NCBI GenBank assembly: GCA_035547835.1
Contig: DASZTW010000005.1
Location: forward strand, 310,001-374,000
Direction of reading: 5' to 3'
Length of the DNA: 64,000 bases
From: Acidimicrobiales bacterium
Lineage (GTDB): Bacteria > Actinomycetota > Acidimicrobiia > Acidimicrobiales > Iamiaceae
Under the pieces are notes generated by a model, which worked only from the letters and a program-made list of their open reading frames with translations, made no database searches and was not told the origin of the DNA. The position numbers and the translations under genes were made by a program. Positions within the stretch are counted from its first letter, which is position 1, and every line of letters begins with the position of its first letter. Positions 17,055 to 25,710 of this stretch are shown here, piece after piece.

Positions 17055-17071
17055 CCAGAATATGATTCTGG
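17055..17071. promoter_or_regulatory. Operator palindrome CCAGAAT-N3-ATTCTGG
   Basis: Perfect 7-bp arms and a 3-nt centre, 22 nt upstream of the acyl-CoA dehydrogenase ATG. On the minus strand it contains TATTCT, a possible -10, so binding would cover the core promoter. It is the only copy I noticed in the window. Confidence 0.5.
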
Positions 17072-17151
17072 TGACAGAGAGTCCAGTTCCGGGTCGTGGA
17101 CGGCGTCGGCCCTCGCGCCCGCTGACGAACCGAGAGCCCAGGTCCGGCGGG

Positions 17152-18435
17152 TCAGCCCGGCGAGCCCGACGACGGGCCACGTGGCACGTCGCGAAACGGC
17201 ACGTCGCGGTCGAGCGAGCGCTCCCGGGGCATGCCGAGCACCCGCTCGCTGATCACGTTGCGAGCCATCTCCGTGGTGCCACCGCCGATGGCGGTGACCT
17301 GGCGCATCAGGTAGTCGATCCCGACACCGGCGGCCGACCCGTCGTCGTCGGACCACGCCGCCCCTGCGCCGCCGGCGATCTCGAACGCGATCGACGTCTT
17401 GCGCGCCGTCGCCTCGGCCGTGAACAGCCGGCTCACGGCCGCCGCCTGGTCGGACATCGCGCCCGTCGCGATCCCGTCGCGCAACCGGCGGTGGGCGGCA
17501 TCCCGCACCAGGTCGAACATCCGCGCCTCGCCGATCAGGTCACGCACGCCGGGATCGTCGAGCCGACCCACGTCGCGGGCCAAGGCGACGAACGTCGCGG
17601 CGCCCAACCCGCCGTGCACCAGGTCGGATGGGAAGGTGACGTACGGCGAGTTGTGGAGCATCCGCTCGTGGAACATCCACCGCGTGCCGACCGTCCAGCC
17701 ATCGTCGACCTCGCCGACGCGGTCGGCGTCGGGCACCCGCACGTCGGTCATGAACTCCTGGCAGAACTCCTTGTTGCCGTTGAGCATCTCGATGCGGTGC
17801 ACCTCGATGCCGGGCTGGCGTAGCGGCAACATGAAGACGGTCAGGCCTCGGTGCTTCGGCACGTCCCAGTTCGTGCGCGCAAGGCACAGTCCCCAGTCGG
17901 CCCACCACGCACCGGTGGTCCAGATCTTCGAACCGTTGAGGACCCACTCGTCGCCGTCGCGGGTGGCGCTGGTCAGCGCCCCCGCCACGTCGGAGCCCCC
18001 GCTCGGCTCCGACAGCAGCTGCATCCAGATCTCCTCGCCTCGCAAGATGGCCGGCAGGTGACGGCGCTTTTGCTCCTCGGAACCGAAGTCGAGGATCACC
18101 GCCGCGCACGGCGAGTGCGTGGGCGCTTGGAGGCGCGAGGGGGTCTCGAAACCCGACAGTTCCTCGTTCAGCGCGGCTTGGTGCGCGGGGCTGAGCCCCT
18201 GGCCGCCGTACTCGCGCGGGAAGCAGATTCCGGCGAGCCCCGCGTCGAACAGGCGGCGCTGGAGCTGGCGGTCGTAGTCGACTGCGGCGAGCTCCTCTTC
18301 CTCGTTGCGATCGTTGCGCAACGTCATCACGTTGGCAGTGGAGCGTTCGAGGTTGTCCTCGATCCACGCCCGTGCGCGCCGGCGGAAGGCGTCGAGGCTC
18401 TCGCCGGACCCGTGGTCCGTGGGCGCGTTGCTCAC
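17152..18435 (-). CDS. Acyl-CoA dehydrogenase, putative large partner of a pair
   Basis: A 427-aa acyl-CoA dehydrogenase. Seen: FPREYGGQGLSPAHQAALNEE near residue 68, IWMQLLSEPSGGSDVAG (flavin/acyl site) near 128, EWVLNGSKIWTTGAWWADW, and at the C-terminus TAIGGGTTEMARNVISERVLG. The position that holds glutamate in short-chain enzymes is glycine here, so the base may lie on another helix, as in long-chain and steroid-type enzymes. Its GTG overlaps the stop of the preceding dehydrogenase by 4 nt (GTGA). Two such genes fused by overlap are the usual arrangement of alpha2beta2 heteromeric dehydrogenases acting on steroid side chains in mycobacteria; I infer a similar pair here. Confidence 0.82.
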   Translation of the reverse strand: MSNAPTDHGSGESLDAFRRRARAWIEDNLERSTANVMTLRNDRNEEEELAAVDYDRQLQRRLFDAGLAGICFPREYGGQGLSPAHQAALNEELSGFETPSRLQAPTHSPCAAVILDFGSEEQKRRHLPAILRGEEIWMQLLSEPSGGSDVAGALTSATRDGDEWVLNGSKIWTTGAWWADWGLCLARTNWDVPKHRGLTVFMLPLRQPGIEVHRIEMLNGNKEFCQEFMTDVRVPDADRVGEVDDGWTVGTRWMFHERMLHNSPYVTFPSDLVHGGLGAATFVALARDVGRLDDPGVRDLIGEARMFDLVRDAAHRRLRDGIATGAMSDQAAAVSRLFTAEATARKTSIAFEIAGGAGAAWSDDDGSAAGVGIDYLMRQVTAIGGGTTEMARNVISERVLGMPRERSLDRDVPFRDVPRGPSSGSPG

Positions 18436-19574
18436 GCTGCGCTCCCCTCGTTCTGTTCGGCGATGTCCGCCAGCCGCTGGCGATGCTCGGCAGCTGTGCC
18501 GCAGACCGCCGCGTTGACCGTGACGCGCCGCAAGTAGAGGTGCAAGTCGTGGTCGAACGTGATCCCGATGCCGCCGTGGAGCTGCACGCACTCCTGCAAC
18601 AGCTCCGTTCCGTACGTGCCGATGTATGCCTGCGCGGCGCTGACCAGCTCGACCGCGTCGGCCTGTCCCCGCGCGACCGCGGCGGCCGCTTCGTCGGCGA
18701 TGGCGTGGCTTCCTTCGAGCCACATCAACATGTCGGCGAAGCGGTGCTTGAGGGCTTGGTAGGACGCCAGCGGACGCCCGAACGAGTAGCGGTCGAACGC
18801 CCACTCGACGGTCATGTCGAACGCTCGCTGCATGGCGCCGACGGACTCCGCGGCCAGCAGGACGCCAGCCATCTGCAGCTGCCGGCCGACCTGTTCACCG
18901 GCCTCGCCAACCGCGCCGATGAGCGCCGTGGCCGGCATCCGCACCTCGTCGAAGCGCAACCGCGCGAAACGCCGGGTGAGGTCGACCGACTGGAGCGGCT
19001 CGACGGTGAGGCCCTCCGCGTCGGCGGGCACCAGGAGCTGCGTGAGACCGTCGCCGGTGCGGCCCGCGACCACGACGTGCGTGGCTCGGCCACCGGCTTC
19101 GACCGGCCGCGCGATGCCCGTGAGCACGAGGTCGTCGCCCGCGGGCGTGATCGTGACCGAGGCCGTGTCGCCACCTCGTCTCTCTGCACCCGAGGCCGCG
19201 AACCACGAGACGAGCGCCGCACCCGACAGCTGATCGTGCAGCGCTGCCAGATGACCCGCGTCGGTCGACGAGCTCAGCGCGCAGGCCGCCAGGTTGGCGC
19301 CGATCAGCGGTCCGGGCGCGGCGTGACGGCCGAACTCGTAGGCGATCAACGTGAGGTCGACCAGCCCGTGGTCGCTGACCGCGCCGCCACCGTGTGCCTC
19401 GTCGACGAGCAGCGACGTCCAGCCGAGCTCGGCCCCTTGGCGCCAGTAGTCGGGGGTGAACCCTGCAGGGTCGTGGCGCAACGCCCGGAGGTCGGCGACG
19501 CCTGCCCGATCGGTGAGGAAACGATCGGTCGTCTCGCGGAGAAACGCCTGGTCGCCGTTCGGCTGGATCAGCAC
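18432..19574 (-). CDS. Acyl-CoA dehydrogenase, putative small partner of a pair
   Basis: A 380-aa, more divergent member of the family. N-terminal LIQPNGDQAFLRETTDRFL is the standard first helix, ELGWTSLLVDEAHGGG follows near residue 55, while the flavin-binding SEPxxGSD loop is missing and replaced by a short SWFAASGAERRGGD segment. The later AAESVGAMQRAFDMTVEWAFDR and YSFGRPLASYQALKHRFADM helices are well kept, and QLHGGIGITFDHDLHLYLRR near the end is family-typical. Loss of the flavin loop fits a non-catalytic or half-site partner subunit. The frame is open to 19667 (TTG) but that extension looks non-coding, so I use the GTG at 19574. It shares a 4-nt overlap with the next dehydrogenase and diverges from the CoA-transferase operon. 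Confidence 0.8.
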   Translation of the reverse strand: MLIQPNGDQAFLRETTDRFLTDRAGVADLRALRHDPAGFTPDYWRQGAELGWTSLLVDEAHGGGAVSDHGLVDLTLIAYEFGRHAAPGPLIGANLAACALSSSTDAGHLAALHDQLSGAALVSWFAASGAERRGGDTASVTITPAGDDLVLTGIARPVEAGGRATHVVVAGRTGDGLTQLLVPADAEGLTVEPLQSVDLTRRFARLRFDEVRMPATALIGAVGEAGEQVGRQLQMAGVLLAAESVGAMQRAFDMTVEWAFDRYSFGRPLASYQALKHRFADMLMWLEGSHAIADEAAAAVARGQADAVELVSAAQAYIGTYGTELLQECVQLHGGIGITFDHDLHLYLRRVTVNAAVCGTAAEHRQRLADIAEQNEGSAA

Positions 19575-19668
19575 CGGGCTACCTGCCGCTCGCCGCGCGG
19601 AGGTGGTGTCGGTTCGGATGCTCGACGGGCACGAATCCCTCGTTTCCCAACTCGTTTGGTGACGCAAC

Positions 19669-19677
19669 TGTTAGATT
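19669..19677 (+). promoter_or_regulatory. Extended -10 promoter, TGTTAGATT
   Basis: TGn plus TAGATT, 50 nt before the ATG of the CoA-transferase operon. Upstream, CTCGTTT occurs twice in direct orientation at 19639-19645 and 19651-19657, exactly 12 bp apart, at the place of a -35 region. Confidence 0.45.
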
Positions 19678-19727
19678 ACTTCCTTCGCAGCCCACGCCGT
19701 CCACCCGGCACCCCATCGGAGGCCTCC

Positions 19728-20945
19728 ATGACTGCCGTGATGCAAGGCGTTCGCATCCTCGAAGTGGCGGAACAGACGTTCGTGCCCGCCGCGTCGGCCC
19801 TGCTGTCGGACTGGGGCGCCGACGTGATCAAGATCGAGCACGCCGTGCGAGGCGACGCGATGCGGGGGCTCGCCTCGACCGGCGTGGCGCTGATCCCCAC
19901 CGACGTGCACGTGCTGCTCGAGCACTCCAACCGCGGCAAGCGCAGCCTCGGGCTCGACCTGTCGACCGACGAGGGACGAGCGATCCTCTATCAACTCGCC
20001 GCGACCGCCGACGTCTTCCTCACCAACAAGTTGCCCGGCGTGCGCGAGCGACTGCGCATCCGCGACGACGACATTCGCGCGCACAACCCGAACATCATCT
20101 ACGTGTGCGGCACCGGCCAAGGCGAGCGGGGGCCCGACGCCGACAAGGGCTCCTACGACGCACTCGCGTTCTGGGCGCGCGCCGGCGCGGCCTACGGCGT
20201 GCAACGACCCGAGCACACCAACGTGCCGTCGCCACCCGGGCCGGGCTATGGCGACTCCATCGGGGCGATGACCATCGCCGGCGGCATCATGGGCGCGCTG
20301 TTCCACCGCGAGCGTACCGGCGAGGCCACCACCGTCGACGTCTCGCTGTTCGGCACCGGCTTGTGGGCCATGGGCCAATCCGTCGCGCTGTCGCTCGTGC
20401 TCGACCAACCGCTGCCTTCGCCGTCCGACGACGCACCGCGCGCCAACCCACTCGTCGCCAACTACCTCACCAAAGACGGTCGCTGGCTGGCGCTCTGCTG
20501 CCTCCAGGCCGGCCAGTACTGGAGTGGGCTGTGCGACGCGATCGGACGACCCGAGCTCGCCGACGATCCACGGTTCAACAGCCATGACCTGTTGATGGAC
20601 AACCACCGCGAGGTGAAGGCGATCCTGCGCGAGGCGTTCGGCGCTCGCACGCTCGAAGAGTGGCGGGATGCGCTGGCGGGCTTCGCCGGGCAGTGGACCG
20701 TGGTCCAGCACTCGCTCGAAGCCGCCAACGACCCGCAGTCCGGAGCGAACGGCTACATCCAGGACTGTGTGACGGCCAAGGGCATCCCGTTCAAGCTGGC
20801 GGCCGCCCCGGTGCAGTTCGGCGGTGAGCCGTCGCCGGCGGGGCGCGCGCCCGAGCTCAACGAGCACGGCGACGAGATCCTCGCTGAGCTCGGCCTCGAC
20901 TGGGACACGGTGGTCGATCTCAAGGTCCGGGGCATCGTGGCGTGA
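19728..20945 (+). CDS. CaiB/BaiF family III CoA-transferase
   Basis: A 405-aa family III CoA-transferase. MQGVRILEVAEQTFVPAASA opens the protein, GADVIKIEHAVRGDAM is the CoA-binding strand, LEHSNRGKRSLGLDLSTDEG and DVFLTNKLPGVRERL follow, and the catalytic-aspartate region reads PGPGYGDSIGAMTIAGG near residue 178. The start at 19728 has a textbook GGAGG 6-7 nt upstream. It begins a tight plus-strand operon: its stop overlaps the double-TetR gene by 4 nt (GTGA), then come a P450 and an acyl-CoA ligase whose start also overlaps. That makes it a likely CoA-loading step for the compound handled by this operon, whose identity is unknown. Confidence 0.85.
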   Translation: MTAVMQGVRILEVAEQTFVPAASALLSDWGADVIKIEHAVRGDAMRGLASTGVALIPTDVHVLLEHSNRGKRSLGLDLSTDEGRAILYQLAATADVFLTNKLPGVRERLRIRDDDIRAHNPNIIYVCGTGQGERGPDADKGSYDALAFWARAGAAYGVQRPEHTNVPSPPGPGYGDSIGAMTIAGGIMGALFHRERTGEATTVDVSLFGTGLWAMGQSVALSLVLDQPLPSPSDDAPRANPLVANYLTKDGRWLALCCLQAGQYWSGLCDAIGRPELADDPRFNSHDLLMDNHREVKAILREAFGARTLEEWRDALAGFAGQWTVVQHSLEAANDPQSGANGYIQDCVTAKGIPFKLAAAPVQFGGEPSPAGRAPELNEHGDEILAELGLDWDTVVDLKVRGIVA

Positions 20946-22273
20946 CCACCCGTCCCAGCCAGTCGAACAGCGCGCGCGCCCGCGACGGCGTGATCGTGCG
21001 GCGCGCCCCGTTCTCGGAGAACCCCACCGTTGGCGCCCGCGGCCAGCAGACCCAGCAGCGCATCCTCGACGCGGCCCTGCGGGTGTTCGCCGAGGAGGGC
21101 TACCACCAGTGCAGCGTCGACCGGATCACGACACGGGCCGGCTGCTCGCGGGTGGCCTTCTACCAGTACTTCTCCAGCAAGGAGGACGTGTTCCGCCACT
21201 TGTCCGGACAAGTCGCCCGCCAACTCCGGGCTTCGACCGAAGCGCTCGATCCCATCGGCCCCGACGAGGCCGGCTGGCAGAGCTTGCGCAGTTGGGTGGC
21301 GCGCCACGGCGAGATCTACGAACGGCACCAGCCGGTGTACAACGCGTTCGGCGCTGCAGCCGAGACCGACGAAGAGGTCGCGTCCGGGGCGGCGCGCTGG
21401 GGCGAGCGCAACGTCGCGACCATCCGCTCGCGGTTGACCACCATGACCCTGCCGCCGCGGCAGCTCGACCCCCTGATCCTCCTGTTGAGCTCGTGGATGA
21501 CCCACACGCTCGACCTCAGCACGATCCTGCGCGTGGCCGCCCCCGAGGCGTACCCGAAGGATCGGCTCGAGGTGGCGCTCACCGATGTCATCCACCGCTC
21601 GCTGTTCGGCCTCGCCGCGAGCGTCAACATGCACGCTCCGGCGGCCACGCCTCCCCCGCGGCTCGACTTCGGTCCGGCCTTGCGCGAGCTCTTCGCGGAC
21701 GCCCGGACGCAACCCACCGAGCCCTCGAACGGGCGGCGCGCCCTGGCCGCGCTGCTGGCGTCGAGCCGCGACGTCTTCATCAACCGCGGCTACCACGGCA
21801 CCCGGGTCGACGACCTCGTCGAGGCCGCAGGCGTGTCGCACGGCGCGTTCTACCGCTACTTCCCCAACAAGGAGGCGTTGGTCCGCGCGCTCACCGCCAC
21901 GGCGATCCAGAGCGTGTCCCGCACCTTCCTCGAGCTCCCGCAGCTCGAGGGGCCCGACCACTCCGGCGACCGGGCCGCGCTGCGGCGCTGGCTGCGCCGC
22001 TACAACGCCAGCCAGTCGGAGGAAACCGGCATGATCCGCGTGTGGGTCGAGGGGTCGCTCCGCGACGCCACGCTGACAGCCGAGCGGGCCGCGTTGTTCG
22101 ACTGGGGCCGCCGGCGCGTCGCCCGCTTCCTCGCACCCCGCAACTTCGGCGACGTCGACACCGAAGCGCTGCTGATGGTGTCGCTGCTCAGTGCGTTCGG
22201 CGCCGAGAGCCGCCCCGCGGCCACCGTCGACGCCGCCGCACACATCATCGAGCGTGGGCTCCTCGGGCGATGA
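20942..22273 (+). CDS. Tandem double TetR-family regulator
   Basis: A 443-aa protein made of two complete TetR monomers in one chain. The first DNA-binding domain spans about residues 36-85 (RILDAALRVFAEEGYHQCSV, then RAGCSRVAFYQYFSSKEDVF) and is followed by a ligand domain to about 230. The second DNA-binding domain spans about 265-315 (DVFINRGYHGTRVDDLVEAA, then GVSHGAFYRYFPNKEALVRA) and has its own helical domain to the end. Ordinary TetR proteins are near 200 aa and dimerise; this one could bind DNA as a covalent pseudo-dimer reading two unlike half-sites. The GTG overlaps the CoA-transferase stop by 4 nt, so it is co-expressed with the operon and may autoregulate it. The ligand is presumably an acyl-CoA or the substrate, by analogy only. 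Confidence 0.88.
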   Translation: MTTRPSQSNSARARDGVIVRRAPFSENPTVGARGQQTQQRILDAALRVFAEEGYHQCSVDRITTRAGCSRVAFYQYFSSKEDVFRHLSGQVARQLRASTEALDPIGPDEAGWQSLRSWVARHGEIYERHQPVYNAFGAAAETDEEVASGAARWGERNVATIRSRLTTMTLPPRQLDPLILLLSSWMTHTLDLSTILRVAAPEAYPKDRLEVALTDVIHRSLFGLAASVNMHAPAATPPPRLDFGPALRELFADARTQPTEPSNGRRALAALLASSRDVFINRGYHGTRVDDLVEAAGVSHGAFYRYFPNKEALVRALTATAIQSVSRTFLELPQLEGPDHSGDRAALRRWLRRYNASQSEETGMIRVWVEGSLRDATLTAERAALFDWGRRRVARFLAPRNFGDVDTEALLMVSLLSAFGAESRPAATVDAAAHIIERGLLGR

Positions 22274-22313
22274 CCGCACAATGCCCGTCCACCCGACCGA
22301 TCGGGAGACTGCC

Positions 22314-23525
22314 ATGACCACCACTGCCGCCGTCGAGTTCGACCCGTTCTCCGACGACTACTTCAACGACCCGAGCGAGGTCTACCGCCGACTCCGCGAC
22401 GAGGCGCCCGTCTACTACTCCGAGCGGTACGACTTCTACGCGGTGTCGCGCTTCGCGGACGTCGTGACTGCGCACCGCAACTGGAAGCAGCTGTCGAGCG
22501 CGCATGGCGTCGACCTGTCGACGTTGACCAAGGACCCGGCGCTCATCAAGAGCTTCCGCAGCATCATCATGATGGACCCACCCGAGCACGATCTGCTGCG
22601 TGCGCTGGTCAGCCGGGTGTTCACCCCGAAGGCCGTGACCGGCCTGACACCCATGGTCCGCGAAGTGGTCGCCGCCCAGCTCGACCAGCTCGGCGATGCC
22701 AACCACTTCGATGCAGTTGCCGACTTCTCCGCCTGGTTTCCGGTCGAGATCATCTCCCGCATGCTCGGCGTGCCCGAGGGTGAGCGGCAGCAGATCCGCC
22801 ATTGGATCGACGTGAGCTTGCATCGCGACCCGGGCGACATGGAACCCACCGAAGAAGGCCGGCAGGCAATGCTGGAGACCGGCGCCTACTTCTACGAGCT
22901 CGCCGCGAGCAAGCGCCGCAACCCCGGCGACGACATGCTGTCGCGCCTCACACAAGTCACCGTCGACCGCGGCGACGGCGTCGAGACGGGCCTCGACGAC
23001 AGCGAGATCGCTGGTTTCGCCACCTTGTTGGGCGGGGCAGGCGCCGAGACGGTCACCAAGCTCGTCGGCAACGCCGTGGTGTTGTTCGCACGCCATCCCG
23101 AGCAATGGCAAAAGGTGGTCGACGACCCCGACAAGATCCCGCGGGCGGTCGAGGAGATCCTTCGCTACCTGCCTCCCTCGCAATACCAAGGTCGCTTCTC
23201 GATCGCCGACGTGGAGCTCGAGAGCGGCACCATCGAGGCCGGCCACCCCGTGCTGTTGATCACCGGCGCGGCCACTCGCGACCCGCGCGCGTTCGACCGC
23301 GCCGACGAGTTCGACGTGGAGCGCGAGCCCAATGTCGCGATCGGCTTCGGCCACGGCATCCACAGCTGCCTCGGCGCCGCCCTCGCGAGAGCCGAGAGCC
23401 GCTTAGCCATCGAGGAGCTTGCCCGCCGCTGGCGACGCCTCGAGGTCGACGAAGCAGGGCTTCGGCGAGTACAGATGTCGAATGTGGCGGGCTACTCGAA
23501 CGTCCCGGTGACGGGGATCTCGTGA
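22314..23525 (+). CDS. Cytochrome P450
   Basis: Soluble bacterial P450 of 403 aa, expected to hydroxylate a hydrophobic substrate with O2 and electrons from ferredoxin. The I-helix oxygen-activation motif is GGAGAETVTKLV near residue 240. ExxR appears as EEILR near 280, and the heme loop FGHGIHSCLG near residues 345-354 supplies the cysteine ligand (about C352). MDPPEHDLLRALVSRVFTP is the C-helix with its heme-propionate contacts. No redox partner is encoded nearby. The ATG at 22314 follows GGGAG; an upstream ATG at 22281 is in frame but lacks such a site. The stop overlaps the acyl-CoA ligase start by 4 nt, so hydroxylation and CoA activation are tied together. Confidence 0.9.
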   Translation: MTTTAAVEFDPFSDDYFNDPSEVYRRLRDEAPVYYSERYDFYAVSRFADVVTAHRNWKQLSSAHGVDLSTLTKDPALIKSFRSIIMMDPPEHDLLRALVSRVFTPKAVTGLTPMVREVVAAQLDQLGDANHFDAVADFSAWFPVEIISRMLGVPEGERQQIRHWIDVSLHRDPGDMEPTEEGRQAMLETGAYFYELAASKRRNPGDDMLSRLTQVTVDRGDGVETGLDDSEIAGFATLLGGAGAETVTKLVGNAVVLFARHPEQWQKVVDDPDKIPRAVEEILRYLPPSQYQGRFSIADVELESGTIEAGHPVLLITGAATRDPRAFDRADEFDVEREPNVAIGFGHGIHSCLGAALARAESRLAIEELARRWRRLEVDEAGLRRVQMSNVAGYSNVPVTGIS

Positions 23526-24979
23526 CGCAACAGGCGCCGAGCCTCGGCCGCAAGATCGCCGAGCAGGCGGCCGTGCGCCCACACGACGAGGTCTACGTCC
23601 ACGTCGCGCTCGACGGCACGGAGCAGACGCTCACCTGGGAGACCTTGCACCGGCGGTCGAACCAGGTCGCGGCTGCGCTCGCCGACAAGGGCCTCGGCCT
23701 GGGCGACCGGATCGGCATCGCGCTGCGGAACTCGCCTGCCTTCACGTACACCGCGTTCGCGGCGTGGAAGGTGGGGGCCATACCGATCCCGATCCGGTGG
23801 GACCTCCCCGACTGGGAACTGCAACGCCTCCGAGAAGTCGTCGACCCGCGGGTGTTCGTCGGCGCAGACGACCTCGAGTGGATCGAGTCCACGACCGACC
23901 TTCCGCCAGCCGACCTGCCCGACGTCACATCGCCACGTGCGTACGGCATCTGCAGCAGCGGCTCGACGGGCACGCCCAAAGTGATCGTCGTCGCCGCTCC
24001 TGGTGAGTTCAACGACATGTACGCAGGCTCGATCGTCGACACGTGGGAACCGGCACCACGGCCGCAGACCATCGCCGTGCTGGCGCCGATGTACCACGTC
24101 AACGCCTTCGTGACCTTGCAGTACCTGCTCGCCGGCGACCGCCTCGTGGTCCTCGAGAAGTTCGAGGCAGCACGCGTCGTAGACGTGATCGAACGGCACC
24201 GGATCACCACGTTCACGGCCACACCCACGATGCTCCAGCGGATCGCCGATCTCCCTGGTGTCGACGAGCGCGACTTGTCGAGCTTGGTGTGGATCCTCCA
24301 GGGCGCGGCCCCGATGCCGCCGTCGCTCGTGCACAGATGGGCGTCGCTCATCGGCGCCGAGCGCATCGTGATGGCCTACGGCATGACCGAATCCATCGGC
24401 ATCACCGCGCTGCGCGGCGACGAGTGGATGACCCACGAGGGCAGCGTGGGCAAAGGGTTCCGCGGTACCGAGATCCGCATCCTCGACGAAGACGGCAAGC
24501 AAGTGCCCACCGGTTCGGTCGGGTCGATCTACCTGCAGTCGCCGACGTATGGCGGCTCCACGTATCTGGGTCAGGCACCGCAACTCGACGAGCGCGACGG
24601 GTTCCGCACGGTGGGCGACGTCGGCTACGTCGACGACGACGGTTACCTGTACCTGGTCGACCGCCGCGTCGACTTGATCATCAGTGGCGGCGCCAACGTC
24701 TTCCCCGCAGAGGTGGAGACTGCGCTGATCGACCACCCAGCGGTGGCCGACGTCGTGGTGGTCGGGTTGCGCGACCCCGAGTGGGGTCGGCGGGTGCACG
24801 CGATCGTCGAGCCTGCCGATCCCGGCACGCCGCCGACGGCAGGCGAGCTGATCGCATATGCCAAAGGCCGCCTCGCTGCCTACAAGGTTCCCAAGACGAT
24901 CGAGTTCGTCGAGCGGGTGCCGCGCAGCGAAGCAACCAAAGTGAACCGGCAGCGGCTGGTCGAGGCCCGCGGCGGCTGA
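23522..24979 (+). CDS. AMP-dependent acyl-CoA synthetase/ligase
   Basis: ANL-superfamily ligase of 485 aa that activates a carboxylic acid as acyl-AMP and then transfers it to CoA. The P-loop is ICSSGSTGTPKVIVV near residue 142. The core motif YGMTES is near residue 283, the hinge and ATP-ribose aspartate sit in FRTVGDVGYVDDDGYLYLVDR, and SGGANVFPAEVETAL near residue 398 is family-typical. The catalytic lysine is in SEATKVNRQRL close to the C-terminus. The GTG at 23522 overlaps the P450 stop by 4 nt. The gene ends only 5 nt from the convergent livF stop, so there is no room for a separate terminator. The substrate is inferred to be the acid produced or used by the P450 pathway. Confidence 0.85.
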   Translation: MTQQAPSLGRKIAEQAAVRPHDEVYVHVALDGTEQTLTWETLHRRSNQVAAALADKGLGLGDRIGIALRNSPAFTYTAFAAWKVGAIPIPIRWDLPDWELQRLREVVDPRVFVGADDLEWIESTTDLPPADLPDVTSPRAYGICSSGSTGTPKVIVVAAPGEFNDMYAGSIVDTWEPAPRPQTIAVLAPMYHVNAFVTLQYLLAGDRLVVLEKFEAARVVDVIERHRITTFTATPTMLQRIADLPGVDERDLSSLVWILQGAAPMPPSLVHRWASLIGAERIVMAYGMTESIGITALRGDEWMTHEGSVGKGFRGTEIRILDEDGKQVPTGSVGSIYLQSPTYGGSTYLGQAPQLDERDGFRTVGDVGYVDDDGYLYLVDRRVDLIISGGANVFPAEVETALIDHPAVADVVVVGLRDPEWGRRVHAIVEPADPGTPPTAGELIAYAKGRLAAYKVPKTIEFVERVPRSEATKVNRQRLVEARGG

Positions 24980-24984
24980 CGCGG

Positions 24985-25710
24985 TCAGTGGGATCCGGCG
25001 GCGAGCAGTCGTTCGGAGATGTCGCCGAGCGCAGCAGGCGAGCCGTCGTAGACCACTTCACCGTGCTGCAACAACACGACGGAGTCGGCGATCTGCATGG
25101 CGTGGCCGACGTACTGCTCGATGATCAGCAACGCGGTGCCCGCGCTGCGGACCTGGTCCAGCAAGCCGTACACCTCGTCGACGATGATCGGGGCCAACCC
25201 GAGCGAGAGCTCGTCGACCACCAGCAACCGCGGCGGCCGCACCAGCACCCGGGCCAGCGACAACATGCGCTGCTCGCCGCCCGAGAGCGTGCCGGCACGC
25301 TGCTTGCGGCGGTCGCCAAGGCGGGGGAAGAGCTCGAACGCCCGCTCGAGACCGGCGGCCACACCCCGTCGCCCCAAGCTGCGTTGGAAGTCGAGGGTGA
25401 GGTTCTCCTCGACCGACAGCGACGCGAACACCGACCGGCCTTCCGGCGCGTGGACGATGCCGAGCGGCGCGATCCGCCACGCTTTGAGATTCGTGATGTC
25501 GTGACCATCGAAGCGCACGGCGCCGGACGTGACCGGTACCAAGCCGGTGACGACCCGGGCGAGCGTGGTCTTGCCGGCACCGTTGGCACCGAGCAGCGCG
25601 ACGACTTCGCCCTCGCCGATCGAGAACGACACGTCGAACACGGCGCGGAACGGCCCGTAGCCCGCGTTGACCGAATCGAGCTCCAGCAGCGGCGCACCCG
25701 GCGCGGTCAC
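24985..25710 (-). CDS. livF: Branched-chain amino-acid-type ABC transporter ATPase LivF
   Basis: A 241-aa ATPase subunit of a HAAT-family importer at the inner face of the membrane. Walker A is LLGANGAGKTTLARV near residue 39, the signature is GTLSGGEQRMLSLARVL near 138, and Walker B is LLVVDELSLGLAP, where DE carries the catalytic glutamate. The HAPEGRSVFASLSVEENL segment is typical of LivF. The GTG start overlaps the livG stop by 4 nt. It is the last gene of a minus-strand operon that starts with an SDR and two binding proteins. The same subunits could also serve the second permease near 61 kb, which lacks its own ATPases in this window. Confidence 0.9.
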   Translation of the reverse strand: MTAPGAPLLELDSVNAGYGPFRAVFDVSFSIGEGEVVALLGANGAGKTTLARVVTGLVPVTSGAVRFDGHDITNLKAWRIAPLGIVHAPEGRSVFASLSVEENLTLDFQRSLGRRGVAAGLERAFELFPRLGDRRKQRAGTLSGGEQRMLSLARVLVRPPRLLVVDELSLGLAPIIVDEVYGLLDQVRSAGTALLIIEQYVGHAMQIADSVVLLQHGEVVYDGSPAALGDISERLLAAGSH

